A stretch of 64,000 bases of DNA from Candidatus Latescibacterota bacterium (GTDB lineage Bacteria > Latescibacterota > MWCZ01). Both the position numbers and the translations under genes were made by a program. Location: NCBI GenBank assembly GCA_022706085.1, contig JAKJDF010000002.1:382372-446371 (forward strand). The letters are read 5' to 3'. Positions within the stretch are counted from its first letter, which is position 1, and each line of letters opens with the position of its first letter. The notes under the pieces were generated by a model, which was given only the letters and a program-made list of their open reading frames with translations, ran no database searches and had not been told where the DNA came from. This document shows positions 46,723-56,049 of the stretch, one piece after another.

Positions 46723-47745
46723 ATGAACGCCGCGCCATCAAGTCAGCAACACAAACCTCGTCCCGCGCCGCTGGATTTTGAGGCGGAACTCGTCAAGCTT
46801 GAAGATCGGATCACCGACATGAGAAAATGGGCGGACGAATACTCGAAAACGGGGCAGGACCCGGCCATTGCGCAGGAAATCGCCAGGCTGGAGGCTCGCG
46901 CGAATGAGATGCGCGCGACGATTTACCGTAATCTCACGCACTGGCAGCGTGTGCAGGTCGCCCGCCATCGTGACCGGCCGTACACGCTCGACTACATCAA
47001 CCTGCTGATGGAGGACTTCAGCGAGCTGCACGGGGACCGCCATTTTGCGGACGATGCGGCGATGGTGTGCGGTATTGCCCGGTTCCGCGGGCGATCCGTT
47101 GCCCTGGTCGGGCAGCAGAAGGGACGCACGGTCGAGGAGAGGATCAAGCGCAACTGGGGCATGGCCGGGCCGGAAGGGTACCGCAAGGCCCTGCGGATCA
47201 TGAAACTGGCGGAGAAGTTCCATTTGCCGGTCATCTCGCTGGTAGACACCCCGGGGGCGGCGCCGGGGGTTGGGGCGGAAGAGCGCGGTCAGGCCGAGGC
47301 AATCGCGAAAAACCTGTTTGAGATGTCGCGCCTGCAGACGCCGATCCTTGTTGCCATCATCGGAGAGGGTGCTTCCGGGGGCGCGCTTGGAATCGGAGTC
47401 GGAGATCGCGTGCTGATGATGGAGAACTGCTGGTATTCGGTCATCAGCCCGGAGGGGTGCGCTCAAATTCTCTGGCGCACGGCCGACGCGAAAGAACAGG
47501 CTGCCGCGGCGATGAAGATCAGTGCGCAGGACCTGCACGCGCTGGGATTGATTGATGAGGTGGTGCCCGAGCCGGTCGGCGGCGCGCACCGCGCACCGGA
47601 AGAAGCCGCGCGAATCCTCGGCGACCGGCTGGAGGAGAACCTTAACCTGCTGGCAGCCATTCCGCCAACGGAGCTGCTTGAGCGCCGGCGCAACCGGTTG
47701 TACGCCTACGGTCAGTGGGAAGAAAGGGAGGTGGCATCGCGATGA
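46723..47745 (+). CDS. accA: Acetyl-CoA carboxylase carboxyltransferase subunit alpha
   Basis: A 340-residue protein from ATG 46723 (AAGGAG upstream). It matches AccA with LDFEAELVKLEDRI, RPYTLDYINLLMEDFSELHGD, GPEGYRKALRIMKLAEKF, SLVDTPGAAPGVGAEERGQ and GEGASGGALGIGVGDRVLM. It transfers carboxyl from biotin to acetyl-CoA for fatty-acid synthesis, with AccD. AccD is not in this window. A four-base overlap couples it to the next gene. Confidence 0.97.
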   Translation: MNAAPSSQQHKPRPAPLDFEAELVKLEDRITDMRKWADEYSKTGQDPAIAQEIARLEARANEMRATIYRNLTHWQRVQVARHRDRPYTLDYINLLMEDFSELHGDRHFADDAAMVCGIARFRGRSVALVGQQKGRTVEERIKRNWGMAGPEGYRKALRIMKLAEKFHLPVISLVDTPGAAPGVGAEERGQAEAIAKNLFEMSRLQTPILVAIIGEGASGGALGIGVGDRVLMMENCWYSVISPEGCAQILWRTADAKEQAAAAMKISAQDLHALGLIDEVVPEPVGGAHRAPEEAARILGDRLEENLNLLAAIPPTELLERRRNRLYAYGQWEEREVASR

Positions 47746-47912
47746 GGAAAGAGCTGCTCGAAATCCTTGTGTGCCCCAAATGCAAAGGCGACCTCGACTA
47801 TTCGGAGGCGGAACAGACGCTTACGTGCCGGGCATGCCGTCTTCGGTACGAGATCAAAAACGGCATTCCGATCATGCTGGTGGACAAGGCGATCCCGATC
47901 CCCTCGGAATAG
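47742..47912 (+). CDS. Trm112/UPF0434-like zinc-ribbon protein
   Basis: A 56-residue protein with two CxxC pairs (Cys11/Cys14 and Cys29/Cys32) and the family ending RLRYEIKNGIPIMLVDKAI. The ATG overlaps the accA stop (ATGA). Trm112-like proteins bind and stabilise methyltransferases; the bacterial UPF0434 role is unclear. Confidence 0.9.
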   Translation: MRKELLEILVCPKCKGDLDYSEAEQTLTCRACRLRYEIKNGIPIMLVDKAIPIPSE

Positions 47913-47922
47913 GAGGCGTTCC

Positions 47923-49260
47923 ATGCCACACACGAAGTCCATTCCGTACGCCAGACGTCTTCCCGTTCGCGCAGAGGTTGAGGTGCTGGTTGCGGGTGGT
48001 GGCCCCGCCGGCGTGGCGGCGGCCGTCACGGCAGCACGTCAGGGACGCATGGTGCATATCCTCGAGGCACATTCCTGCTTTGGAGGCATGGGGACTGCGG
48101 GGCTTGTGCCAGCGTTCATGCAGTTCACTGACGGTGTGAACTTTCTCGCCGGCGGTATCGGGAAAGAAATTCTCGACGAACTGCGGCGCCGCGGAGGAAC
48201 CTATCCGCCGGACGGAATGGGTATCCGGGCTGAAGTGCTGAAACGCGTGTACGACGACATGGTGAGCGATGCGGGCGTGGATTTCACCTTCCATGCGCAC
48301 GTGGTGGACGTGCTGTGGGAGGAGCGAGGTACGGTTTCCACCGTGGTGTGTGCGGGAAAAACGGGCCTGTTTGCGGTGGAAGCGAAGACATTCGTGGATT
48401 GCACCGGTGATGGTGACGTGTGTGCGTTTGCCGGCGCGCCGTACGAAAAGGGCGACGAAACCGGCGCGATGATGCCGGGCACACTGTGCAGCCTCTGGGC
48501 CGATATTGACTGGGAAGCGGTGAAGGCGGGCGGCATCACCGGGGAAGAACGCAACAGGCGGCTCGAACAGGCGTTCAAGGATGGTGTGTTTACGCTCGAA
48601 GATCGCCACCTTCCCGGAATCTGGCCGGTGGGGGATCACATCGGAGGTGGGAACATCGGGCACACCTTTGAAGTGGACGGAACGGACGAGGAGTCCCTCA
48701 CCGCGGCGTACGTCTGGGGCCGGAAGTCCATGACCGAATACGAGCGGTTCTACAAGGAGTACCTGAAGGGGTACGAGAAGATGGCACTCGTGGCTACCGG
48801 CTCGCTGCTGGGTGTGCGCGAGACGCGCCGCATCATGGGCGACTACGTGTTGACCGTGGATGATTACACCAATAGAGCGGTTTTTGATGACGAAATCGGT
48901 CGGTACTCATATCCGGTGGATATCCATATCGCGAAGCCGGACAGGAAGAGTTACGACGCGTTTGTGAAAGAGCACACGACCATGCGGCTGGGGAAGGGGG
49001 AGAGCTACGGTATTCCGTACCGCATCCTCACGCCGAAGGGACTGAAGAACGTGCTGGTGGCCGGGCGGTGCGTCAGTACGGACAGGCAGGCGCAGAGCTC
49101 CATCCGGGTAATGCCGGGGTGTTACATCACCGGGCAGGCGGCGGGAATGGCGGCGGCGCTCATGGTGGAGACGGGGAAGGATTCGCGCGGCATCAATGTG
49201 CGGGAACTGCAGAAGCGCCTGAAAGCGATGGGCGGATATCTGCCGAATTACGCGGGGTGA
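47923..49260 (+). CDS. FAD-dependent oxidoreductase (FAD_oxidored family), second copy
   Basis: A 445-residue protein from ATG 47923 (AGGAGG upstream) with VEVLVAGGGPAGVAAAVTAAR, GMGTAGLVPAFMQFTDGVN, TFVDCTGDGDVCAFAGAPY and NVLVAGRCVSTDRQAQSSIRVM. It is related to the oxidoreductase at 20327-21679 (same motif order) but clearly diverged. Both may oxidise sugar-derived or similar alcohols; substrate unknown. Confidence 0.85.
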   Translation: MPHTKSIPYARRLPVRAEVEVLVAGGGPAGVAAAVTAARQGRMVHILEAHSCFGGMGTAGLVPAFMQFTDGVNFLAGGIGKEILDELRRRGGTYPPDGMGIRAEVLKRVYDDMVSDAGVDFTFHAHVVDVLWEERGTVSTVVCAGKTGLFAVEAKTFVDCTGDGDVCAFAGAPYEKGDETGAMMPGTLCSLWADIDWEAVKAGGITGEERNRRLEQAFKDGVFTLEDRHLPGIWPVGDHIGGGNIGHTFEVDGTDEESLTAAYVWGRKSMTEYERFYKEYLKGYEKMALVATGSLLGVRETRRIMGDYVLTVDDYTNRAVFDDEIGRYSYPVDIHIAKPDRKSYDAFVKEHTTMRLGKGESYGIPYRILTPKGLKNVLVAGRCVSTDRQAQSSIRVMPGCYITGQAAGMAAALMVETGKDSRGINVRELQKRLKAMGGYLPNYAG

Positions 49261-49381
49261 ACGACTGGAGGGACGCGCTTCGTCGCGTCCGTTTTGTCCG
49301 GCCGTCGCGACGATTCCCGGGACGAGGTAATTCTTCACTGCGTTCGGTGACGATGAGGCTTGCGTGCGCGGAGAAACGCAG

Positions 49382-50116
49382 ATGCCGTCGATGAACATGC
49401 CGTGGGGCACCATGGCGTACACCGACTCAGGGGACGCGGGAGCCGGGGCGCCGACCATGCTGTTTCTCCACGGAACGGGGTGCGATGCCGGGGACTGGGA
49501 CGCCGTGATTGCCGCGCTTCCACCCACGGTGCGCAAGGTGACGCTGGAATTCCGCGGGCACGGGCGGAGCAGCGTGCCGAATGACACCTTCACCTTCAGC
49601 GATCTGGCGGACGACGTGGTGCAGTTCATCGAGGCAATGAAGCTCAGGCGGGTTATTCTGGTGGGACACAGCCTTGGCGGCATGGTGGGGATGCAGGTTG
49701 CCCCGCGCTGCGGGGACGTTGCCGTACTCATCCTGCTGGAAGGCTGGACGCGGCTCGGGTGCATGGGGAAGGCATTCCGGGGAGAGCGATTCTACGGTCG
49801 CCTTAACGCTGCCGCCACCGGGGCGATTACGCGGAAACGCCACACGACGATGGCCCGGTTTTCCACGGAGGCGTGGGAGCATTTCTGGCAGTCGGTGCGC
49901 GAGTTCGACGGATCCGGCTTCCTGAGCGAAGCCCGTATCCCGATTCTGGAGGTTTACGGCGGAATGGGCCGCGTGCCGGGGGCCGAACACGAGCTACGGG
50001 TGCCGGAGAATCTCTATATTCAAACCGTGTGGATACCCGACGCGGGGCATTATCTCCCCATCGAGAAGCCGTTCGAAGTAGCGAAGATTTGCGCCGATAT
50101 GGCGGAGTTTGTGTAA
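49382..50116 (+). CDS. Alpha/beta hydrolase
   Basis: A 244-residue protein from ATG 49382 (GGAGA upstream). It has the oxyanion motif LFLHGTGCDAGDWD, the nucleophile elbow GHSLGG, and a C-terminal DAGHYLPIEKP with the catalytic His. The family includes esterases and haloperoxidase-like enzymes; substrate unknown. It precedes hisC by 29 bases. Confidence 0.85.
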   Translation: MPSMNMPWGTMAYTDSGDAGAGAPTMLFLHGTGCDAGDWDAVIAALPPTVRKVTLEFRGHGRSSVPNDTFTFSDLADDVVQFIEAMKLRRVILVGHSLGGMVGMQVAPRCGDVAVLILLEGWTRLGCMGKAFRGERFYGRLNAAATGAITRKRHTTMARFSTEAWEHFWQSVREFDGSGFLSEARIPILEVYGGMGRVPGAEHELRVPENLYIQTVWIPDAGHYLPIEKPFEVAKICADMAEFV

Positions 50117-50145
50117 TCTGGAGCGAGGAAGGAAAGACTACCTCT

Positions 50146-51207
50146 TTGGACCCGATAAAGCCATTGGTTCGCACGTTGCCGCCCTATACACTGGCGGCGC
50201 TTGAGACGAAGATCAAGCTCAATCAGAACGAAAATCCGTATGAGATCCCGGTGGACCTCAAGGAGGAGGTGCTGCGCTTCGCGCTGGAGCGGCCGTGGGG
50301 GCGGTATCCAGATTTCGTGCCGGATGAGTTCCTCGCCCTTCTGGCAGCGCACGTCGGTTGGGTGCGCGAGGGGATGCTGGCCGGAAACGGTTCGAACGAG
50401 CTGATCCAGGCTATTCTCGCGGTTACGTGCGGGCCCGGCACGAGAGTGCTGGTTGTTCAGCCGACGTTCACGCTGTACAAGCTCCTGAGCCGCATCAACG
50501 GCGCCGAAGTGGTAGAGGTGCTGCTTCGCCGCGAGGATCTGGCGTACGACATTCCGGCGGTGTGCGCGGCTATTGACGAACACAAACCCGCGGTGGTGAT
50601 TGTCTGTTCGCCAAACAACCCCACCGGCAGCGCGCTGACGCTGGACGAGTGGCGGCAGGTGTGCGAGCGGGCGCCCGGGCTGGTGGTGGCGGATCAGGCG
50701 TACGTCGAGTTCGGCGGGGACTGCGTGGCGCCCCTTCTGAAGGAGTTTCCGAACCTTGTGATGCTGCGCACGTTCTCCAAGGCGGGAACACTGGCGGGCC
50801 TGCGGGTGGGGTATTGCGCTGCGTCACCCGATACCGCCGAACAAATCGCCAAGGCGAAACTGCCGTACAACCTGAACTTTTTCTCGATGGCGGTTGCCGC
50901 CATGGTGGTGCGGAACTGGAACCGGTTTGAACCGGTCATCGCACGGATTCGTTCGGAGCGGGAACGCGTGTACGCCGCGCTCGGGAACATGCCGGGGGTA
51001 CGCGTGTATCCCTCCGCCGCCAACTTCCTCCTGTTCGAAACCGCCCGCCCGCCCGCGGAGGTGTTCCGCGGCGTGTATGACCGGGGGGTATTGATCCGCG
51101 ACGTGAGCAAATACCCGCTTCTCGGCAAGGCGCTGAGGGTAAGCATCGGCACGCCGGAGGAAAATGACGCCTTCCTTTCCGCACTTCGTGCAACATTGAG
51201 TGCGTGA
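50146..51207 (+). CDS. hisC: Histidinol-phosphate aminotransferase
   Basis: A 353-residue PLP aminotransferase with KLNQNENPYEIP, GNGSNELIQAILAVTCGPG, VIVCSPNNPTGSALT and the PLP lysine in LRTFSKAGTLAGLRVGYC. The length and start motif fit HisC. No ATG fits; TTG at 50146 with AGGAAAG upstream gives the expected N-terminus. It makes histidinol phosphate in histidine synthesis. No other his genes are nearby, so a related amino acid cannot be excluded. Confidence 0.88.
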   Translation: MDPIKPLVRTLPPYTLAALETKIKLNQNENPYEIPVDLKEEVLRFALERPWGRYPDFVPDEFLALLAAHVGWVREGMLAGNGSNELIQAILAVTCGPGTRVLVVQPTFTLYKLLSRINGAEVVEVLLRREDLAYDIPAVCAAIDEHKPAVVIVCSPNNPTGSALTLDEWRQVCERAPGLVVADQAYVEFGGDCVAPLLKEFPNLVMLRTFSKAGTLAGLRVGYCAASPDTAEQIAKAKLPYNLNFFSMAVAAMVVRNWNRFEPVIARIRSERERVYAALGNMPGVRVYPSAANFLLFETARPPAEVFRGVYDRGVLIRDVSKYPLLGKALRVSIGTPEENDAFLSALRATLSA

Positions 51208-51215
51208 GGCACGCC

Positions 51216-52166
51216 ATGCCCGACCAGACCCCGCGTCACGTTGCAGACATCGTTCCGGGTGAAACCGTGACGATGTTCCTCGCCCTGCGCGGGAAGCAAC
51301 TGAGGGAGCACGAGGGGAAGCCGTTTCTCCGTTTCGAATTCGCCGACCGCACCGGGCGGATCATGGCGGTGACAAGCGACAACATGGACGCGTTCTGGAA
51401 CGCCGCGGACCAGAATGACGTGGTGAAAGTGCGTGGGGTCGTCGGCACGTGGAACGGAAAGAAGACTCTGCGCATTCAGCAGATGCGGCGCGCAAAGCCG
51501 GGGGAATTCGAGGCGGGGGACTTTCTTCCCCGCTACGAAGGGGATACGGACGCGCTCTGGAAGGAACTTGTCGCGCAGGCGGAATCGGTCACCGACCCGC
51601 CGCTTCGCTCCGTGCTGGGTTATCTGGTAGATTCGGAAGAGATGCGGGGCCGGTTTCTGCAGGCACCCGCGGGAAAACTCTGGCACCACACGTACCTCGG
51701 AGGCCTCGCGGAACATACGGCGAATGTGGCTGCCCTTGTGGATTCGGCGTGCAAACGATATCCTCTTGCTGACAGAAACCTCGCCATCGCCGGCGGGCTT
51801 CTTCATGATATCGGGAAGATTGACGCGTTCGACGTCTCCACGACAATAGAATACGGGGATGCCGGGCGCCTTGTGAGTCATATTGTCTTGGGAGAGCGCA
51901 TCGTCGCGGAGTGGTGCCGTTGCGTTCCCGAACTTCCCGCGGGCCACGCCGACAAGCTGTGCCATATCGTGTTGGCACACGAGCTTTCCGGCGATCAACG
52001 CTCTCCCATACCGCCAATGACGCTGGAGGCCGCGATTGTTGCCGCGGCGAACCAGCTTGACGCCACGGCCGGGGCGTTCGCCCGGATTCTCACGAGAGAA
52101 CGCGAGACCGGGCAAGCCTGGTCGGCCTGGGTGAATACGCTCGAGCGGCACGTATTTCTGAAATGA
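51216..52166 (+). CDS. YhaM-like OB/HD-domain 3'-5' exonuclease
   Basis: A 316-residue protein: an N-terminal OB-fold (FLRFEFADRTGRIMAVTSDN, VVKVRGVVGTWNGKKTLRI) followed by an HD domain with HHTYLGGLAEHTANV and GGLLHDIGK, the YhaM/CBF1 layout. YhaM trims RNA 3' ends. I prefer ATG at 51216 with GAGG upstream; a GTG at 51204 overlapping the hisC stop (GTGA) is also in frame. Confidence 0.85.
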   Translation: MPDQTPRHVADIVPGETVTMFLALRGKQLREHEGKPFLRFEFADRTGRIMAVTSDNMDAFWNAADQNDVVKVRGVVGTWNGKKTLRIQQMRRAKPGEFEAGDFLPRYEGDTDALWKELVAQAESVTDPPLRSVLGYLVDSEEMRGRFLQAPAGKLWHHTYLGGLAEHTANVAALVDSACKRYPLADRNLAIAGGLLHDIGKIDAFDVSTTIEYGDAGRLVSHIVLGERIVAEWCRCVPELPAGHADKLCHIVLAHELSGDQRSPIPPMTLEAAIVAAANQLDATAGAFARILTRERETGQAWSAWVNTLERHVFLK

Positions 52167-52369
52167 CCGTGCCGTGGCGACGGTTCCCGCATGGCCCGCG
52201 GCACGCCGGATCGCCGACATCAGACGAGAGGCAGAAAAGAGTCGCTTTCACAACCGAGACTTGCCGTCCTCCTGTTCGCCGCCTATTATCAGAAAGATTG
52301 TAACCCCTTATCTTCCGCGCTGATAGTACTCTCAACGCTGATCGCCCGAACCGCGATTCTGGAGTAACC

Positions 52370-54877
52370 ATGCCACGTTCGCTTGTTATTGTTGAATCAC
52401 CCGCAAAAGCCCGCACCATCAACAAAGTCCTCGGACGCGAGTTCGATGTTCGTTCCTCCATGGGCCATGTCAGGGATCTTCCTGAGAACTCGCTCGGGGT
52501 GAATGTGGAGGAGGATTTCCTCCCGCAGTACGAAGTGCTTCCCAGCAAGCGAAAAATAGTGAACGAGCTGCGCATGGCGGGAAAGAACGCAGAACGGGTG
52601 TACCTTGCGACGGACCCCGACCGCGAGGGGGAGGCGATCGCCTGGCACATTGCTGAAGTCATGCGACTGGGGAAAAACCGCACGCGAAGGATCACCTTCC
52701 ACGAGATTACGCCGCGGGCAATCAGGGAGGCACTGGACCATCCCACCGGGCTCGATATGCACAAGGTGGACGCTCAACAGGCACGCCGCGTGCTGGATCG
52801 CCTCGTTGGATACCAGGTGAGCCCCCTCCTCTGGCAGACCGTGCGCAAGGGATTGAGCGCGGGGCGCGTCCAATCGGTGGCATTGCGCATGGTGTGCGAG
52901 CGCGAGGAAGAGGTTCTCGCGTTCAAGCCGAGGGAATACTGGACGGTACTTGTTGCGCTCAAAAACAGAGCCATTACCTTCGAGGCCGACCTCTGGAAGG
53001 TTGACGGAAAACTCGCGAAAATACCCGACGAAGCTCATGCCAAAGCGCTGGTGGAGGAGCTTGCCCGCGGCCAGTTTGACGTAGTGAGCCTCGAACGCAA
53101 GCGCCAGAAGCGCCGCGCGTTCCCACCGTTCATTACAAGCACGCTCCAGCAGGAGGCGGCACGCAAGCTCGGATTCTCTACCAGAATGACCATGAGCGTG
53201 GCGCAGGAGCTGTACGAAGGCGTTGAGGTAAAGGGCGAACTTACCGGCCTTATCACGTACATGCGGACCGATTCGACGCACCTGGCGCCGGAGGCAGTTT
53301 CGGCTGCGCGGCAGTACATCGCGAAGGCGTACGGCAAGGAATACGTTCCGGCGCGGCCGAATGTTTTTAGGAACAGCAAGTCCGCTCAGGAAGCGCACGA
53401 AGCCATCCGGCCCACTTCGATGGACCGGCCGCCGGAAGCTGTTCAGGGCGAGCTTTCCCGCGATCAGTTCCGCCTGTACCAACTGATCTGGAACCGTTTT
53501 GTCTCCTCACAGATGGAGGCGCAGGAACTCGACGTGACGGAACTTGTTGCGGCGGGCGGACGCTTCCAGCTTCGCACGACCGCGAGTGTGGTCGCGTTTG
53601 ACGGGTTCACGCGCGTCTACCTTGAGGGACAGGACGAAGAGAAAGAAGAACAGGAACATCCGATTCCGCGTGAACTTATCACGGCGTGGGACCGCATGGA
53701 ACAGGGTGGCAAACGTTCCGCGGAGCCGCTTCTGAACGGGTATGCACCGGCAAGGGTGCTCCCTGAGCAGCATTTCACCAAACCGCCTTCCCGCTTCACC
53801 GAGGCAACGCTCGTCAAAGAGCTGGAATCACGGGGAATTGGCCGTCCCAGCACGTATGCTCAGATCATCAGCACGATTCTCGATCGCGAGTATGTGGCGA
53901 GGAAAGAGGGAAAGCTGGTTCCGACAGAACTGGGCAAAATAGTGAATCGTATTCTGTCCTCGCAATTTCCGGACATTTTCAACAGCGAGTTCACGGCGAG
54001 GATGGAAGAAGAGCTGGACCGCGTCGAACAGGGCAGCGATCACTGGAAATCCGTGCTGAAGGAGTTCTACAGCGGCTTCGAGGCGACGCTCTCCAGCGCG
54101 ATGAAACGGCGATCGGAGATCAAGAAGCTTACGGTGGAGCAATCTGACCGCGTGTGCGAGAAGTGCGGCAGACCGATGGTCGTCCGGCTGGGGCCGAGGG
54201 GGCGTTTTCTGGCGTGTTCGGGCTTTCCGGAGTGCCGGAACACGGTTGCGCTGGAGACGGAAGCCGCGCCGCCGGAAATCCCGGTGCCTGACGGCGTCAC
54301 ATGCCCGAAATGCGGGAGCGGAATGACGGTGCGCAACGGTCGTTACGGGGTGTATCTTGCGTGCGAGAAGTATCCCTCGTGCCGCGGCGCGCGTCCGATT
54401 CCGACCGGTGTTCGGTGCCCACGGCCCGGTTGCAACGGTGAGCTTGTCATACGGACGAGCAAGCGGGGAAAACACTATTACGCGTGCGACCAGGCGGGTT
54501 GCACCGTGCTGTACTGGGACAAACCGGTTCCGCTTCCCGAGCCGGATCCGGCAACCGGCCTCAGGTTCCAGCTTGAGAAAACGCGCCGCGATGGCACAAC
54601 CGTCGTGTCTCCCGGTGTGTATCCCCCTCCCGCACTGCGACGACGAAGCACCGACGCCGAACATCGGTCGGGCGCGCGGACGGGGAGCAGGCACCCGCGG
54701 CCGGCCCGCGCCGGTACGAGGACGGCTGAGGCCGAACCGGCATCCGGTCGGCGTGGCACCGCATCGAGGAAATCGAGCCTGAGCAGCGGCGCTGCCGTCG
54801 GCGCGGCACCATCGGCGGCTCGAAAAAGGTCCTCCGCGAAGCGGTCTGCTGCCGGCACCGGCAACGAGCGGAAGTAG
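52370..54877 (+). CDS. topA: DNA topoisomerase I
   Basis: An 835-residue type IA topoisomerase. TOPRIM block LVIVESPAKARTINKVLG at the N-terminus, ATDPDREGEAIAWHIAE, and the active-site tyrosine in ITYMRTDSTHLAPEA. Three C-terminal zinc ribbons (CEKCGRPMVVRLG, CPKCGSGMTVRNG, CPRPGCNGELVIR) are followed by a basic low-complexity tail of about 90 residues. It relaxes negative supercoils. It is followed 33 bases later by the xer gene, as in the Bacillus topA-xerC-hslV order but without trmFO. Confidence 0.97.
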   Translation: MPRSLVIVESPAKARTINKVLGREFDVRSSMGHVRDLPENSLGVNVEEDFLPQYEVLPSKRKIVNELRMAGKNAERVYLATDPDREGEAIAWHIAEVMRLGKNRTRRITFHEITPRAIREALDHPTGLDMHKVDAQQARRVLDRLVGYQVSPLLWQTVRKGLSAGRVQSVALRMVCEREEEVLAFKPREYWTVLVALKNRAITFEADLWKVDGKLAKIPDEAHAKALVEELARGQFDVVSLERKRQKRRAFPPFITSTLQQEAARKLGFSTRMTMSVAQELYEGVEVKGELTGLITYMRTDSTHLAPEAVSAARQYIAKAYGKEYVPARPNVFRNSKSAQEAHEAIRPTSMDRPPEAVQGELSRDQFRLYQLIWNRFVSSQMEAQELDVTELVAAGGRFQLRTTASVVAFDGFTRVYLEGQDEEKEEQEHPIPRELITAWDRMEQGGKRSAEPLLNGYAPARVLPEQHFTKPPSRFTEATLVKELESRGIGRPSTYAQIISTILDREYVARKEGKLVPTELGKIVNRILSSQFPDIFNSEFTARMEEELDRVEQGSDHWKSVLKEFYSGFEATLSSAMKRRSEIKKLTVEQSDRVCEKCGRPMVVRLGPRGRFLACSGFPECRNTVALETEAAPPEIPVPDGVTCPKCGSGMTVRNGRYGVYLACEKYPSCRGARPIPTGVRCPRPGCNGELVIRTSKRGKHYYACDQAGCTVLYWDKPVPLPEPDPATGLRFQLEKTRRDGTTVVSPGVYPPPALRRRSTDAEHRSGARTGSRHPRPARAGTRTAEAEPASGRRGTASRKSSLSSGAAVGAAPSAARKRSSAKRSAAGTGNERK

Positions 54878-54910
54878 ACGATCCGCCGCGGCGCCGGGGA
54901 GAAATATCTG

Positions 54911-55816
54911 ATGCGAGCGGCTATCGGGGATTTCATTCAGTACCTCGTCGGCGAGCGGAATTACTCGCAGCACACTGCCCGTGCGTACCGCGCCGACCTT
55001 CTCCAGTTCGCTGATTACCTCGAAGAGGAACTGGCTCATCCGCCGGAGCTGCGCGACCTTACCCGAGGGTATGTGCGCACCTACGTCACCTGGTTGATGG
55101 AAACGGGGCACAAACAGCGCACCATCGCCCGCAAACTCGCCAGTATCCGATCGTTCCAGACGTATCTGCAGAGGCATGATCTCGTCAGCGAGCAGGACTG
55201 GGGTCGGCTTGCGCCTCGCCAACAGCAGCGCACGCTTCCGACCGTGCTGGATGCCGACCAGATGGCGCTCCTTATGACGTTGCCCCCGAATGAAGACCCC
55301 ACGGGAGTGCGCGACCGGGCAATCATGGAGCTGTTGTACTCCTCGGGGCTGCGGGTGTCGGAACTCGTCGCGCTCGACCTCGAACACCTCGATATCGCCG
55401 AGGGACTTGTGCGGGTACGCGGCAAAGGGAACAAGGAGCGCATAGTTCCCGTCGGAACGATCGCGCTGGAGGCCCTGGACCGGTACATCCGCGAGTTCCG
55501 TCCGCTGCTCATTCCTCCCGCATTGCGCCGACGCAAGTTTTCGCCGCTCTTCGTAAGCAAACTCGGCAGGAGGCTCAGTGTAGAACGCGTCCGCGCCATG
55601 GTGACCGGATATCTTCGGCAGGTGAGCAACTCCGAACATCTGGGACCTCATCTGCTGCGTCACGCCTGCGCGACACATCTTGTGGAGCGGGGTGCCGGGC
55701 TGAGGGATGTTCAGGAAATGCTGGGACATTCGAGTGTAACGTCAACACAGATCTACGTGTCGGTTGCCAGTCGGCGGTTGACGCAGATTTACGGGAAGTC
55801 GCACCCCAGGGCGTGA
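54911..55816 (+). CDS. xerC: Tyrosine recombinase XerC/XerD
   Basis: A 301-residue site-specific recombinase. The catalytic residues are present: Arg148 in SSGLRVSEL, Lys172 in VRGKGNKER, His247 and Arg250 in PHLLRHACATHL, His273 in MLGHSSV and Tyr282 in TQIYVSV. The N-terminal SAM-like domain has YSQHTARAYRADL. It resolves chromosome dimers with its partner at dif. The position before hslV is that of XerC/CodV in Firmicutes. Part of its 3' coding region (55663-55693) recurs downstream of the stop. Confidence 0.93.
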   Translation: MRAAIGDFIQYLVGERNYSQHTARAYRADLLQFADYLEEELAHPPELRDLTRGYVRTYVTWLMETGHKQRTIARKLASIRSFQTYLQRHDLVSEQDWGRLAPRQQQRTLPTVLDADQMALLMTLPPNEDPTGVRDRAIMELLYSSGLRVSELVALDLEHLDIAEGLVRVRGKGNKERIVPVGTIALEALDRYIREFRPLLIPPALRRRKFSPLFVSKLGRRLSVERVRAMVTGYLRQVSNSEHLGPHLLRHACATHLVERGAGLRDVQEMLGHSSVTSTQIYVSVASRRLTQIYGKSHPRA

Positions 55817-55824
55817 GGCCATCG

Positions 55825-55855
55825 CGCCTGCGCGACGCATCTTGTGGAGCGGGGT
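55825..55855 (+). repeat. 31-bp repeat of xer coding sequence after the xer stop
   Basis: This stretch matches 55663-55693 inside the xer gene (the CATHLVERG-coding part) at 30 of 31 bases, and diverges on both sides. It starts 9 bases after the xer stop. It is too long to be chance and suggests a partial duplication or a remnant of insertion. Confidence 0.85.
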
Positions 55856-55887
55856 ACGTAAAGATGCGATGAGTCGCGCCGGTGTGA

Positions 55888-56003
55888 GCGCGGGGCTTCG
55901 ACAGGCTCAGCCACCGCGCGCCAGATCAGCTGCCATCCGTACGTCGTGGGCGAACTGCTGCCACGTTCCGAGCGCGGTGGCTGAGCCTGTCGAAGCCCCG
56001 CGC
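55888..56003. repeat. Perfect 32-bp inverted repeat between xer and hslV
   Basis: Arm 55888-55919 is the exact reverse complement of arm 55972-56003, with 52 bases between. Each arm contains GGCTTCGACAGGCTCAGCC, a motif common in dispersed bacterial repeats, and related sequence recurs at 59608-59640. The structure could fold into a long hairpin between the two genes. Confidence 0.9.
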
Positions 56004-56049
56004 AAATCGTCAACGACGAAACAGGAAACTAGAGGCAGAAAGGCGGAAT

